From Eutrigla gurnardus (Eukaryota; Chordata; Actinopteri; Perciformes; Triglidae), in assembly GCA_963514095.1 (NCBI GenBank), contig OY741270.1:19690554-19754553 (forward strand): a stretch of 64,000 bases of DNA. Direction: 5' to 3'. The stretch's first letter is position 1; every line of letters begins with the position of its first letter. Below, one piece after another: positions 34,441-46,982 of the stretch. A program made the translations under genes and the position numbers. The notes beneath the pieces are model-generated. The model ran no database searches and was not told the DNA's origin. It was given only the letters and a program-made list of their open reading frames with translations.

Positions 34441-34880
34441 TTGCATTGTCTTTCATCTTTGCAGACCCTCACACTCTCTCTCCCCTGACTCTCTCCACCA
34501 ACTCTCTCTCTCTCCACCCTCTGGCAGTCTGTTTTGCTCGCCCAGTCTCGCTCGCTCCGTCTCCCTCCCCTGAGCCCGCTTGTTCTTGGTTATATAGGAG
34601 TTGTTGAAGGTTGAATAGTCATGGCATGCAAAGTGCAAGCTTGTATAACTACGCTTCCATTACCTGCAGCGTGTGCGCGCTAATAAGTCATCTTAAGTCA
34701 ATGACCCGTATATATCAAGCTTCTTAAGAGGAGCGATCCAGGATCACTGCCCATGCAGGTCCCCTTAACCACCTTATTTATAACAGACTTCAAAGGCTCA
34801 ACTGATTTTCCCGATCAGGTCTCCCACTTTGATATGTCTGGAAAAACCCAACCGGCTGCAGGGGAGGGGATTGAGCGTCT
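34441..34880. other. CT-rich non-coding stretch
   Basis: Pyrimidine-rich sequence with CT runs at 34470-34575 and no gene. Confidence 0.6.
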
Positions 34881-34910
34881 CACACACACCCACACACACA
34901 CACACACACA
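34881..34910. repeat. (CA)n microsatellite
   Basis: CA array with one CC interruption, followed by ATGAATATACATGCACACAC. Confidence 0.94.
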
Positions 34911-37369
34911 TGAATATACATGCACACACGTGCACACCCTCCGTACAAATAGCGCCTCGAGTGTTGATTGACCTCGTCTCAGTTCTCCGGGATATGAGAG
35001 CGACGCCTACAGGAAGCCGGACGGCCACGTTCCTGTTTGATTGCATCCAGCGGCGGCTGCTGGCGGATTCCAAAATGCCGTTCATTTATTGAAGGGAAAA
35101 GTGCCGGCGTTCGATGGAAGCGCAGGGGATTGGAAGTGACACGCCATGAAGAGGAACTTGTCAAACAATTAAACAGTGTAAACAGCACAGATGAGTCACT
35201 GATGAATCTGTGCTGTCGGAAGCCATTTGGCGAGGCGAAGCCAAGTCGCCTGAAAGGTGCTTCTATCCGCCCGTCCTTCCGTCTGTGACAGTTGCTCACA
35301 CTGACACTTTAAAGGGCTCGCATACGCCACAACTGGAAATGTGACGGGAAACGTGTGTTTTATGACTTCTTCAATTATGTGTACAAGTCAAGCTTAAATT
35401 GTTTATGCTGCCTTGGTGATCATCTTGGCTATTAGAGCCTGGGAATTTGGGAATATGCAATGTAAGCGCTACTACTAAGGATATTACACCTTGACACCAT
35501 TATGCACTTATGCAATGTGGAGAATGATGACACTAAAAAAAACAGAAATAGGTACGGGGGAAGCCATGAGCAGGTAGGAGTTCTTGGAAAAGAACAAGAA
35601 AAAGAAGTATTGTTCATTCCGCGGAAGCAATGAATATTAATGCTGAGCTTTCTTTGTGAGTGCCTGCATCACCGTTTGTGGTGTTTATGATAAACGAGCG
35701 CTCCTTCCCTCCGTGTCAGGGTCCCTTGACCGACAAATAGCGGGCTAATGACAATAGCCACAACATATGGTAATAGACCCTCACGATGCTCTGATACCGG
35801 TGACACCTAGAACCGGCGGGGCTGCTATTCACGTGAACTATACGGCCATCTTCACATTTAGTGTCTGCTGTGTATCGTTTAGGATGATTGAGTGTCTGAT
35901 TAGCATTATGTTTGCTGCTGGATTATTCACCGAGGGCCCCATTGTGGCTCGTTGAATGGGAACGTTTCAATACACAAAAACGAGTCTGAGTGCGTTTGAA
36001 AGGACATTCTGTATTCGCTTTGGATGTTTAAGGCATTTAGTCAAAGTGATTAGATAGCGTGTTGTGACTTTTTACAGAACCAGTCTCATGTTTTATGGAA
36101 AATCACTAAAAATGTTGTGTAACGGTGAAAAAAAAAGCCACATTTTGACTATTATGACGTGCACCTGGGTTTTCCTGCGATAGGACATCTCCCCGAGTGA
36201 ATTAAGATCATGTTGCCCATACACTGTATCGCTCAAACCTCGGGATTAACTTTCTAATCTTTATTTTAATTCTACTTCAAACACCCTGCGATAGACACAT
36301 ACACACACACGCCTCCCGAAAAACTCTCATCTGCAGCCCATCTCCCAGTGGGCAGTGACCAGAATCCTGAATCCCCTCTTAGCTGTGTGCGAAATGTAGA
36401 ATAACCCCTCACTCTCCCCTGTGCTAATCCAGGAGCGTCCATCCCCACAGCACTGGCCTGTGACAGATACAAAGTTACAAAGCTGCTAATCTCGGCGCCC
36501 CTGTAGCCCGGGGGTCAGTGGGGAGCTCCTCTGCCTAAGCAGGGCCATCCTGGGAGGCCGAGGCAGCAGATAGCCGGGCCTCAGTCCTCAGCGGCAACCC
36601 CTGCCTGTCGGATTAATGCACCTAGAGGGACGTGGTGTTTCTGATGGGCCGCAGGCTCACAGGATCACAGGCTCACAACACACGGGACTCTAGTAGTTAT
36701 TACAGGGGGGGGAAGCAGGAGACGTGTGCTACTGGCACAGTTCACAGAGAGATAAAGACCAAAAAAAAACAACACGGCCAGACATACAATGAGTATGTTA
36801 TGTTTACATGTCAAACTTGTAAGTGTGAATTCAGCTCCAGGGCAATGTGTAGAATAGTAGGCGAACTCATATTGTACATTAGCCGAGAGAAGCATGTTCC
36901 TGTCCCTTCCCCGAAGGATGCGGCAGTGCACTTATATGATAATGGAGAACTAATTCAATAATTAATGGTGATAACCATCAGCAGCAGCCCAAATCGATTC
37001 TTATCTTTGCCCGTGTTGAGCAATGCTACATTTTTAATGTTCTTGTCATTTTGATTAAGATCGTGTCGTTGCCTTTGTCCTCACTTATAATGAGTCAGAG
37101 CTTTGAAGCGTCTGGTGTGTGCGTTTAATTAGACTTAGCCCATATATCACGTCCTTTACTCAAAGCTGTCATCTGTATTCTCGCCACGCGGAAACATGTG
37201 TGCTCCATGACATGTATAGAAAGAAAAAATATGAATGTACATTAAATATATATGTGCGTGAAACTGTGCCATTGATCAACCAACACTCGGTTATGAGCTA
37301 TGGAATTTTGTTTTTAGCGTTAATTTGAGTTTATAAAAGTTCAATGTGTGAGTGTCTACTGAAATGAGC
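34911..37369. other. Mostly unique non-coding stretch
   Basis: No gene is seen. Overlapping opposite-strand frames near 34979-35299 (up to 106 codons) and 36632-36961 (109 codons) have no domains. Positions 34980-35260 are moderately CpG-rich. A short CA run lies at 36297-36310. The tandem direct repeat CAGGCTCACA occurs at 36652 and 36669. Sequence from 35620 to 36260 and 36950-37330 is AT-rich and repeat-free. Confidence 0.5.
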
Positions 37370-38223
37370 ATGCTAACCAGCTAGCCCTGGCCCATCCCGT
37401 CTTGCAATACCACCTTGTACCTCGAGAGGCGATAGTGAGCCACTGTGGAGTCCAGTCTGCCTCCAGTCCGCCATGAGAAGACGAAGAAGTAGAGCTGCCC
37501 CGAGGGCTTGTCCATCACGTTGATGGTTCAGAATCTGATTTGATAGTTTGTTTACCGGATTTAATCGACGGTAGCAGGCCTGAGACCAGTTGTTACAGCT
37601 GCTAACTGGAGCGTCCATCTCCAAAGGAACTCCCTCTCCTCCCGGCGGAGTAGTTTCCTGGTGGTGCAGAGGACAAGAAATACGAGTTATTTTCTCATTT
37701 CTGCCACTTTGGATTCCGTCCAATAAACGAACTATGAAAACGTACACGGACCGTTACGGCCCCCGGGTTAGTGGCACAGTAAACACAGAGATGGCCGACA
37801 TAAACTAAAAGGTCAGAGCCACACGTGAAGATGATAGGAAGCAGTGGAGCAACTTGGAGTTTCACTTTTCAAAGTAGCACAAGATCGAGTGGATGGTTGA
37901 AAACGAATTGTAAATTTAACTTTACCCTAACTTAGGTGATAGTAACTCGCTCCTTTATACAACATGCAGTTATCAGCCGCTTTGGTCTTCATCTAGACTC
38001 CTTTAGTCTGTTTGTTTTGCTCTTTTAATGCTGAATGACTTATTTCCAAGAGACCTTTGATCACATCCCTGGTAAACACATGATGTAAAGTGGTGCTTTT
38101 AATCTAATGCTTTGTGGAGAAACTCAGGTTTGCACATCTGTCGATTGTAGCAACTAATCGATTAATCAATGAAATCACACGAGAGTTAGTCAACTAAAAA
38201 TTTCTCTGGTCGAGAACAACCAT
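37370..38223 (+). mobile_element. Probable degraded hAT element (right end recognisable)
   Basis: The right part reads GTAGCAACTAATCGATTAAT, then GAGAGTTAGTCAACTAAAAA and TTTCTCTGGTCGAGAACAAC. This follows a familiar fish hAT end (CGACTAATCGA, GTCGACTAAAAATTTCTT, GTCGAGGACAGCCCT). The left part includes AGCATGCTAACCAGCTAGCC and GCAACTTGGAGTTTCACTTT, which look repeat-derived. I cannot find a matching left end, so it is truncated or decayed and the left limit is a guess. No transposase open frame remains. Confidence 0.45.
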
Positions 38224-38510
38224 ACTACGCTTTAAACTCTGATGCATAAGAGGAACCGTGAGAGAGCGAGGTATAAAGTATGCACACAAAAAAATGGGTT
38301 CTGCATAAATGCAATGTCATAATATTCATGAACCGTTCGTTAATGACCGTTGTTAATGACTCGAAAAAATCAATGAACCATCAGAGGTATTAATTCCATT
38401 TTGTTGACCATTAAGATGAGGTTGCAGGTGAGACCTCTGAAGGTTAGTTCGGTATTTAGCCAGCTAATTCCCGTTTCCAATCATCAAGCATCTACATCTA
38501 CATTCTGAAC
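38224..38510. other. Short unique stretch
   Basis: AT-rich unique sequence with no gene. Confidence 0.6.
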
Positions 38511-38530
38511 CCACACACACACACACACAC
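38511..38530. repeat. (CA)10 microsatellite
   Basis: A perfect short CA array. Confidence 0.93.
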
Positions 38531-38689
38531 GTACGCTAACACAACTGCACCTGTGCAGGCAACACAGCAGCGCCGGTATCCTGTGGTTGATTCACACCAA
38601 ATGACTGGAACCCTGAGGGCTCAGGCAGCCATGATGAGGAGGGATTAGGAGTGGTGGGTTGTCAGCAGGATGCATTTGTGAGTGAGCAT

Positions 38690-38709
38690 GTGTATGTGTG
38701 TGTGTGTGC

Positions 38710-38762
<53 letters not shown>
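38690..38762. repeat. Compound (TG)n(GA)n microsatellite
   Basis: A TG array (38690-38723, one CG break) passes directly into a perfect GA array (38724-38762). Confidence 0.96.
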
Positions 38763-38765
<3 letters not shown>

Positions 38766-41184
38766 ACGCTGTTTCGGCATCACATGCTTGCTGAATCCGG
38801 TGGGTGGAGGCTTTTAAAGGCCTAAAGATGTCCTTGCACTTGAAATCCGGACATCTGCTCTGGAAGTGATGAGGTAGTAGAAAGGGATGCACAGGTCTCA
38901 CATTGTTCAGCCAGAGAATGAAGCAATTTCGAGTCACAAATTTGCCAACAAAAAAAAAAAAGAGAAAAAAAAGGTAATTATTACCATTTACATATACTAG
39001 ACAATACTACAGCGCTGCTTTTGTACCACATCCATATTCAAATATCAGTTTCTCTTCAGTTAGATGATAGAACGTCGGCTGTGGATAATGCTTTCCCGTG
39101 TCTCAATTGTAACCCTGTTTCATATTCATAAACTCTCCACATGACATTTTCCCACTCTCGTGTGATATCCTGTGTCCACACGGCACTCGTGTTTAGAGTG
39201 CCTTCTCATCCAAGCCCCAATTCAAAGCCTAAAATTATGGCCGAGTTAAATGTGCTGTTCCTAATGCACTGAAATAATGCTAAATTACAGATGGCTGGTT
39301 TTTATTTGTATGAATAAATTGGTGAGCTTAATGGTTTGTAAAACATGTTTTCTATGCGTAGTTTACAAACAGGGGGAAGGAGGACGCTCGAGTCTGTGTT
39401 ACTCCATGAAACACAATTACCGCTAATTTAAGCAACATACAACAATTAAGTGAAGAATGGAAAGGGAAAAAAATAAAAATAGAGTTCCCTGCTGTGAGTT
39501 GGGGAAAATCATTTCATAAACAGTTATGACTTGATTTCTGTGCTGATCAGAAACCACTGAAGCGTTCTGTATTTTTTTTGTTTTTGGCGACAGAAGGCAC
39601 GGGTGGCACGCACCCAAATGAGCTGCAAGCGGAACACATTGTACCTGACCTATGAACAACGAAGCCGCTCCAAATCATAGCTATAAATAAAATGCATATT
39701 GTCCATTTGGGACGATGATAGTAAATGTGTACCATATCTGATCACTCTGTCTGAAAATGATATCTGCTCCTAACAGATGGGGGAAACACTGCCCACAATT
39801 AGGCAGCACATGGCCAAGATCTGTCCATTTCTGGAAAGTAGAGCTGACATATTTTCCAGTTATCTGCCAGTATCTGACATTAATCTGGCAATAGAAAAAA
39901 GCATTTGGCACGGCATCTTAGTGCCCGTAGTGGTGTGCGCTTCCTTTCTGCATCGTTGGATGATACTCTGTCTGGGACCGTATCTTCTGTTTTGCTTATT
40001 TTGGATCCAGAAAGACGTTCGGAAATTATTTTGATGTGAATGTGAAGACAACCTGTTGTCATAACAGTTTCCAAAAAAGCATCTGACGAACAGCTGTCGG
40101 CTGACTTGAGAATTTAAAAAAAAAAGGGGCCAAAGTCGCAGGCTCGAGAAGTTCTGCGCTCTCTGTTTGGCACTGAGGGCGTTCATGAGGCCCATATTGG
40201 AATTGTCAATTATTTACATAAAGAATGATATGAGAATTATCTGTCAATTTATCAGCGTTACAATCCCTGACATGCTAAATGTGCAGCGTTGTCGACGGTG
40301 ACAGTTGCGAACGCGGGGGACGGCTGGTGATCAAGATTGAGCAGAGCAATAATCAAACGCCATTGGACACAACACCTGCTAACGCTGCAGAGATCTCAAT
40401 TGTTCCCCCAACGTGAGAAAGCCTACTCTCTAATCAACGGAGCGGGGGCTAGCGTGGCGTTGGCGAGGGCCCGAGGTTGTGGCCCGCCAGTTGTTCTCGA
40501 CGTGCCGCACGCAACACTCATCGCACGCCACGCAGCAGACGGGGGGGAGAAAAAGGGGGGAGTTTCAGGGCAAACGTGAGGAGTCTTTTATTTTTAGTTA
40601 ATGATTGCACAAACAAGCCTCCGAGCTGTGCCCTCTGGTGGGTGTGGCTACCCCTGAGGCCGGGGCGCTGCTCTCTAATAAGCAACCTTTCACACAAAAA
40701 AAAGCCCAATATTTGCTCAGCAACTGGAGGAGGAGGCAGACGAGCCGTTAGGGAGCAGGATATTGGTTGGCTATGACAACGCACATGAAGAACAACTGTG
40801 GGGGGGGGGGCGTGGAGCACTAAAGGAGGCGGAGGAAGGGGATGAAGTAGTGGTGAGTTGGGCAGGGGGCCTTTTCTGCCACATATAGCACTACAAGGAA
40901 CAGATGGGGCCTGATAAATCCTGAAAGGGAGGCATTACCTGCCCAAGTCACCAAGCAGCCACAATTATCACAGGGCTCTGGGTTCATTGTCAATTAGAGT
41001 GGCAGTTAAAGCCAGGCAGCAGCTGTGGCAGATGGCTTGGATCCAGAGAGGCTGGGGGAGCCGGGACAGAGGCCAGCCCCCAGGCTCTCTCCATCTCCCC
41101 TCCTACTTTTCTCTCCATCTCACTGTCTATTTCACCAATAGATACAGCGAGGTCTGCTTTAGAGCAGGATCTACTTTTTTATTT
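38763..41184. other. Non-coding stretch with CpG-dense patch
   Basis: No gene is seen. An A-run lies at 38949-38960. Opposite-strand frames at 39777-40195 reach 111 codons without domains. Positions 40430-40545 are CpG-dense (GCGTGGCGTTGGCGAGG, CGACGTGCCGCACGC). A G10 run lies at 40801-40810. Sequence from 39660 to 39960 is AT-rich and unique. Confidence 0.5.
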
Positions 41185-41239
41185 GGTGTGTGTGTGGGTG
41201 TGTGTGTGGGTGTGTGTGTGTGTGTGTGTGTGGGTGTGT
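41185..41239. repeat. (TG)n with periodic GGG interruptions
   Basis: TG array of 55 bp with GGG breaks about every 12-20 bases. Confidence 0.94.
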
Positions 41240-43316
41240 CAGAGAGAGAAAGTGAGGAGAAGTGTGTAGTGAGGACCAGAGACACTACTCATTAGAGGGA
41301 TTGCAAGAAAACACTGTTGTTTGACATGTTTTTTTTTTTTTCATGTTCAGTGCCTGAAAATCTCATAACTACACAGCAGCATATTTTATGATGTAGTCAG
41401 CAAATTGCAGCGTTCATTATCTGAGCGAGCAATTAGTATTTTCTTCTTTTTCCATTTTTGCGGTCATAGCAAACGTCTGACATTCCATGGCCACAATAAG
41501 GCATTTATGGAGGCTGAGATCATGATAAGTAATGAAGACGAGTTGTCACACTAGATGGAAGAATATACAGGCTTTGTCAACTTGAGCACTAATTCACTAA
41601 ATACAGTCATGTGCGGACGTGTTGTTTATTATAGTATTGTTATAGAATCCTCGCTCAAACGGTGCTGGAGAATGAACAAAACCAAAATGTGCCTTCGTGG
41701 ATTCGATTATGATTCTGAATCCCTTTATGACAGAAAGGGAGAGACTGTCTTTGGGCGTGAGTTAGGCTTTTTTTCTCCTCCCCGTTACCCGTTTTCTGTG
41801 GTTGTGTGCCAACAGCGGGCTTGCCATCTTGGAGAAGTATATATGGGCGACTGAAGGGAAGCCTTTTGCTGAGTTTGTCCCTGTGATCTTCCAAGCCGTC
41901 TCCCCCCCCCAGCCTCCCAGCCTGAGCCAAGGCTCACCAGCAGGCTTCACTTTCAGCAAGTACCACCATTCATCACCAGGCAGGGGTGCTGGAGGGGGGG
42001 GTTAGGGGGATACGGCAGGGGGCCAGTAACGGGGCAGTGTGTGCCCCTCACCCCTTCTCTTTTCTTCTCCACAGGCTGCTGAGAATATAGGCCTCCGCCA
42101 CAGACAGCAGACACACTCCTCTCTTACACCCTTTACAATGGAGCTCCAAATTTATTCAGGGGAGGAGAGACCCGCTCCCTTGCTCCTTCACCCTTGTCTC
42201 TTGCCCCCTCCTATTCTGCATTTTTTTTCTCCTTCTCTCTGTCGCCCCCTTCCCTTGACTCTCCTCCCTCATCCCGTTCCCCTCTCCCTCCCCTTTATGG
42301 TCCCTCTCGCCCTTTTCTCCCCACTGGGGCATCATTCCTCCTACTTTGTTCCACCAGTCCCGGGCCCGGCGTCTGGGCTGTCCTGATAGCAGAGGAGAAG
42401 TAGCAGCCTATCCATCTGCGTGCCCGGGGCCTGCCAATGAAGAGAGAGGAGCAGAGGTCCTCATTCATAACAATAGCCATTAACAATGCTAACAGCACTG
42501 CTGTTGCCGCGGCGGAGGCTGGGGAGTGAAAGGTTGCAGGGACTGGGACAGGGGGGCCACGAGCCTGGGACTGCTGGGGCCAGACAGTGAAGTATGAGCG
42601 GGGGGCCTGGGAGGACCTGTCGCCGGGCAGAGTTGGAGATTGCAGCGATCCGATAGGTTTACGGGGACAGACAGCGCTCTAAAGCATGTTGTTAGGGCGT
42701 TAAGCAAGCCCTCAGAGTCTCCCAGGCCTGTAAAGAAATATTGATTTGCCTGTGGTCAGACAGCATGTGAAGTCCTGTCCATGCGAAGCTAGCCGCTCTC
42801 TCATATTGCCTTGTGGCTTCATGCCCAGTTATTAAGGAGCAGTTCAGCAGTGGTTATTTCAAATGTTGTGGAATGCTTTCTTATATATATTTATATATAA
42901 GATTCTTTAAAAATAAACTCAAAACCAATACCTAAAAGCGGAACTGGATTTCATTAAATATTAGACAAGTGTCGTCTGCATAGCAACAGAGCAACACCAC
43001 GGAAAAAAATGTATTCCAGCAAGCAGGTACCGCATCAGCAAAAAACGCAGTACAATGTGGGTGAACTTCCTGACAGTCACACAATAGCTGTAATGATGCC
43101 CAAGTAGGCCACATTTACCTCTGGTACTTTCCCCGGCTTCCCTCCTGAGTTTTGACACATTTTCACATTTATCAGGAATGCCTATCCGTCTCCAGTAACA
43201 ACAAACGGCAGCCCCCCCTCCCCCCCCTCGAAGAACAACACGGCATGGAGCCTCCTGTGAAATTGTTACAGTAGGCCCTCCCTCACCATGCCTCTCATCC
43301 CTCCAATCAAACTGTC
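41240..43316. other. Non-coding stretch with pyrimidine-rich block
   Basis: No gene is seen. Positions 42170-42345 are strongly C/T-rich, giving an artefactual Pro/Ser/Leu frame of 115 codons at 42039-42386. A plausible splice-acceptor-like CTTCTCCACAG occurs at 42065-42075, with no convincing exon after it. C-runs lie at 43212-43229. Confidence 0.5.
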
Positions 43317-43343
43317 AAAAAAAAAAAAAAAAAAAAAAAAAAA
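43317..43343. repeat. (A)27 homopolymer
   Basis: The longest homopolymer in the window. Confidence 0.96.
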
Positions 43344-44519
43344 GCACAGTCCTTTCTATCGAGCGTATTAATTAGATTTGGATGGATTTCAAATCTGCTC
43401 TTGTTTCCTGGAATGATTCTGAGTGAAAGAAGAAACCCTAGAACAAGATTAACCACTAATCTATCCTTTAGTTACAGCTACTAAAATCTGTCCATCTGCC
43501 CCGTCCGTTCAAACACACTGTGGAGCTTTTTTTTCTTCTTCAAATTTGCATACTATCCATTTCTTTGACACCGAATTAATTCCTCATCTTGACAACCAAG
43601 TGTACAATACATGAGGGGACATCAGGAAGACGCAGCCGATTTATAGCACATTTATGTGGCGTGCACGTCTCCCGGTGAAATGTTACTCACCACTTGTGTG
43701 CAGGCAGTCTAGACTGGCGTGGGCGTAACCTAACGTGATTAATTGGATGTATACTTATCTGCTATCCCCCCCCCACACATGCAGTATGGTATAGGTATAC
43801 ACTTGATCCTCTCAACATGTTTTCATCAATATAATTGAATTTGTCCACAGGGCAGTGAAACACACTGTATGCCGTCAATGATTTTGATCAATATGATCCC
43901 GTTATGGCAACTTATTCTAGGTGGCACAATCAATACCGCGCGTCGTCAACACCACTGTCTTCCAGACTAATAGTCTTCAGTATCCAATATGGACTTCAGC
44001 AATCTCTTTACGCACACGAGGCAGGCTGGAGTGCGAGTGTTTCGCAGTTTTGAACTTTTCACTCTGCGGCGGCGGGTAAACAGCGTGCAGCCTCACAAGG
44101 AAATGGCCTGGAAACCTGATGCAGACTGCGCATAATTTGCTGACAAAATTGTCAATGAGTTAATGATCACGGAGAATTGGCAGAGCGTTTGCAGCTTTTT
44201 CAATCCATCTCTAATGCTTTCATTTCTATTGGCAGGCACTGATCTCGCTCTCCCCGCGGTGACAACGGAGACCAACGCACAACTCTCCGCTGATCACAGA
44301 ACGCACTGAAATCCTTTTACTTGCTGTGAGGCACATGTTTGAGTCCGCCTCCAACAACATTTTGGGGCGGGAGTTTTGGGTTTGGGGGTTTTCAATTGAT
44401 TTGTCGCCTTGGTGATATTAAGCATTGGTTCTGCTCTATGGCCCTCTGGTTGGCTGATAGAACAAATATTACGGGGACATCTTTACTGTGTCTACTAATT
44501 GTTTGGGAAATTCTTGATT
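43344..44519. other. Non-coding stretch with one octamer
   Basis: No gene is seen. A perfect octamer ATTTGCAT lies at 43544-43551. AT-rich unique sequence follows to the edge of the minisatellite-bearing region near 44.5 kb. Confidence 0.55.
43544..43551 (-). promoter_or_regulatory. Octamer motif ATTTGCAT
   Basis: A perfect octamer after a pyrimidine run. Confidence 0.35.
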
Positions 44520-45660
44520 TAATTAGGGTTACTGTGTTCACAATAAACGTACTTTCTGCTCATAGTAAAATAAATGTCTGTGTTCACAGGAAACGTACAG
44601 TTTCTGTTCATTAAATGCATAGTCTCTTCAAAATAAGCTTCTGTGTTCACAGGAAACGTACAGTTTCTGTTCATTAAATGCATAGTCTCTTCAAAATAAG
44701 CTTCTGTGTTCACAGGAAACGTAGTTTCTGCTCATTAAATGCATAGTCCCTTCAAAATATACTTCTAGGTTCAGGGGAAACGTACAGTTTCTGCTCGTTA
44801 AATGGATAGTCTCTTCAAAATAAACTTCTGTGTTCACAGGAAACGTACAGTTTCTGTTCATTAAATGCATAGTCTCTTCAAAATAAACTTCTGTGTTCAC
44901 AGGAAACGTAGTTTCTGCTCGTTAAATGCATAGTCTCTTCAAAATAAGCTTCTGTGTTCACAGGAAACGTACAGTTTCTGTTCATTAAATGCATAGTCTC
45001 TTCAAAATAAACTTCTGTGTTCACAGGAAACGTAGTTTCTGCTCGTTAAATGCATAGTCTCTTCAAAATAAGCTTCTGTGTTCACAGGAAACGTACAGTT
45101 TCTGTTCATTAAATGCATAGTCTCTTCAAAATAAACTTCTGTGTTCACAGGAAATGTACAGTTTCTGCTCGTTAAATGGATAGTCTCTTCAAAATAAACT
45201 TCTGTGTTCACAGGAAATGTACCCACTCATTAACCTGCATACAGTTGTCAATGTAGGCTTACTTACTTTGTTAGGCATAGGTGAAGATTGTGATTTGGGT
45301 TCAAATAAGTACACTTGTTACGTAACTGGCATTCGTTCAGTCCGGAAGCTACATGACAAAACTGCAGTAAAATAAATCAATGTTGAATTGGTTGCACAGG
45401 GTGTACAAATGCAGTTCTCCTGGGTGATTGTCCCGTTTGTTTGTTGTTTAGTTGAAAGTTCGAAGTTAAAGGCAGTTAAAGGAAGCCTCAGTGTGTCCAT
45501 CTGATGCAGAGGGTCAGCGGGGGGAGTGATGTAAGGTACAAGTGAGACGATGAGATACGCTCCAACAGCTAAATGCAAAGGTTTAAAAGCAACAAAAACT
45601 GCACAGTAACAAGTCAGAATTTTACAAACAGCAGCAACTATTATATGTTTTGTCACTGTT
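44520..45660. mobile_element. Probable interspersed element containing the minisatellite
   Basis: Sequence on the right flank of the tandem array (GTTGTCAATGTAGGCTTACT, AACTGGCATTCGTTCAGTCC, GGAAGCTACATGAC, AAAGGCAGTTAAAGGAAGCC and GGTACAAGTGAGACG) reads like a mobile element I remember from other fish, in which CATAGTCTCTTCAAAATAAA units also occur. If so, the array is an internal expansion of the element's own sequence. No class is assigned and the ends are not defined. A 112-codon minus-strand frame at 45318-45656 has no domain. Confidence 0.4.
44532..45223. repeat. Minisatellite of 61/63-bp units, about 11 copies
   Basis: The unit begins CTGTGTTCACAGGAAACGTA and includes TTAAATGCATAGTCTCTTCA. 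Full units start at 44578, 44641, 44704, 44765, 44828, 44891, 44952, 45015, 45076 and 45139, with lengths 63, 63, 61, 63, 63, 61, 63, 61, 63 and 63. A shortened first copy starts at 44532 and a partial last copy at 45202. The 61-bp form lacks CA (GTAGTTT rather than GTACAGTTT). Long and short forms alternate as 124-bp dimers (44641-44764, 44828-44951, 44952-45075). Minus-strand frames give 21-residue repeats that break at each 61-bp unit, so it is not a coding repeat. Confidence 0.95.
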
Positions 45661-46982
45661 GGCTCGTAAGCAGCCTAACACACAAATGATGGTACTATAG
45701 TTATTTTTGGACCGAGTTTATTTGCCCGTTTCTAAAGTGTTGTCATAATTACAATCCTGGATGCAGAGGGAAACATTTAAACGTGTATCTCTGCCAGATG
45801 ATCAGCTTTATGGAGGCTGAGCTGTGTGGGCTGGTTATCAGTAGTGACCCTGCAGACTAACTGAGAGAAAAATGTGCTTCCCTGAGAAGCCATCTGTGCC
45901 GTCTGATTGATTGGTGCATGCTACGTGGATACTGGCTCTCCCTGTTTTATGAAGAAAGAACCACTGTCCCAGTAAACTGGACTCTGTGCTGTTTACAATA
46001 TGAATCTGGCTGAATCGAAAGCATGTGGTGGAGCTGTGACGTCCGTGCTTCTATTCTAGGCTGGGACCTTTCACTACTCTCTCTCTCTCTCAGCCCACAC
46101 ATCCTGTTCATCTCTAACTATCTCAAATGCTCCAGAACATTATGTCCAAAGGGTTAGGACGAAAAGCATCGGACATCCATGATTTAATAAAGGATTTATG
46201 TTGATGTTGATGTTGTTTGAATGCTGTAATACGTAACGAGCACAGTCATAGTTTTTGGAAAATCCAAATACCCTCCCAACTCTCAAAGAACGCTCTTATT
46301 ATTTTAGATAAACAAAAAAAACCTTTCCTTAACATGTCCACCAATGTATCCTGAATTAAATTAAATGTTTCCATCTGTTCATCGCTGTCATTGCCTTGGC
46401 TTTGTGCGGTGTGTGTAACACCCTGTAGGCTGGTTTGAACACACACCTGACTGCTTACTCAGCGACATCCTCAGATGTAACTCGCTGGATTCATTATTTA
46501 AACGCTTAGAAGCAAAGTATTTTCTTATTTGCAATAGCTGAGGGTGTTATGTGTTTCCTCGCCGGATTTGCCAGTAGAATTCAATTCAGACCGCTGAAGT
46601 ATACAAGAGCTGGGATTCTCCATCAGACGTGGGCCTATCCTTTAGGAGGGGCCGCCACCCTTTAACCCCAACCCTCTCCTATCAGCGCAGGTCGGCGATA
46701 ATCTCCACAGACGTTCTGGCTCCTTATGAAAAAGGAATGTTGGCAGGAGAAATGTTATTGCTTTGAGATTCTTATGGCAGCTGATATTTGTGGAACATCA
46801 GGGTCTTTAAGAAAAGAAAAAATCAATATCGATATCACTCCTACGAACCTGTTTCTTTACACACCCCCCACCACCACCACAGCCTCCACCGCCATGACAA
46901 CTACCACTTGGTTCTGTAGGAAGTCTGGCCAAGAAAAAGAACAACCCACATAATTTCAATAAACAAGAGCAACTAAACTGCT
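45661..46982. other. Non-coding stretch
   Basis: No gene is seen. A CT run lies at 46077-46091 and a TTGATG triplicate at 46200-46216. Frames are under 80 codons. A CCACCACCACCACAG run lies near 46867-46882. Confidence 0.6.

Noticed and set aside
42065..42386. Exon after an acceptor-like CTTCTCCACAG
   Set aside because: The following frame is pyrimidine-driven Pro/Ser/Leu sequence with no domain or convincing donor.
43317..43343. Poly(A) tail of a processed pseudogene
   Set aside because: No coding-like sequence lies upstream; it is a plain homopolymer.
44532..45223. CRISPR-like array
   Set aside because: Units are contiguous with no unique spacers, and the context is a vertebrate genome; it is a minisatellite.
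44519..45226. Repeated 21-residue peptide encoded on the minus strand
   Set aside because: It follows from the 63-bp unit being a multiple of three; the 61-bp units break the frame, so selection for a protein is not supported.
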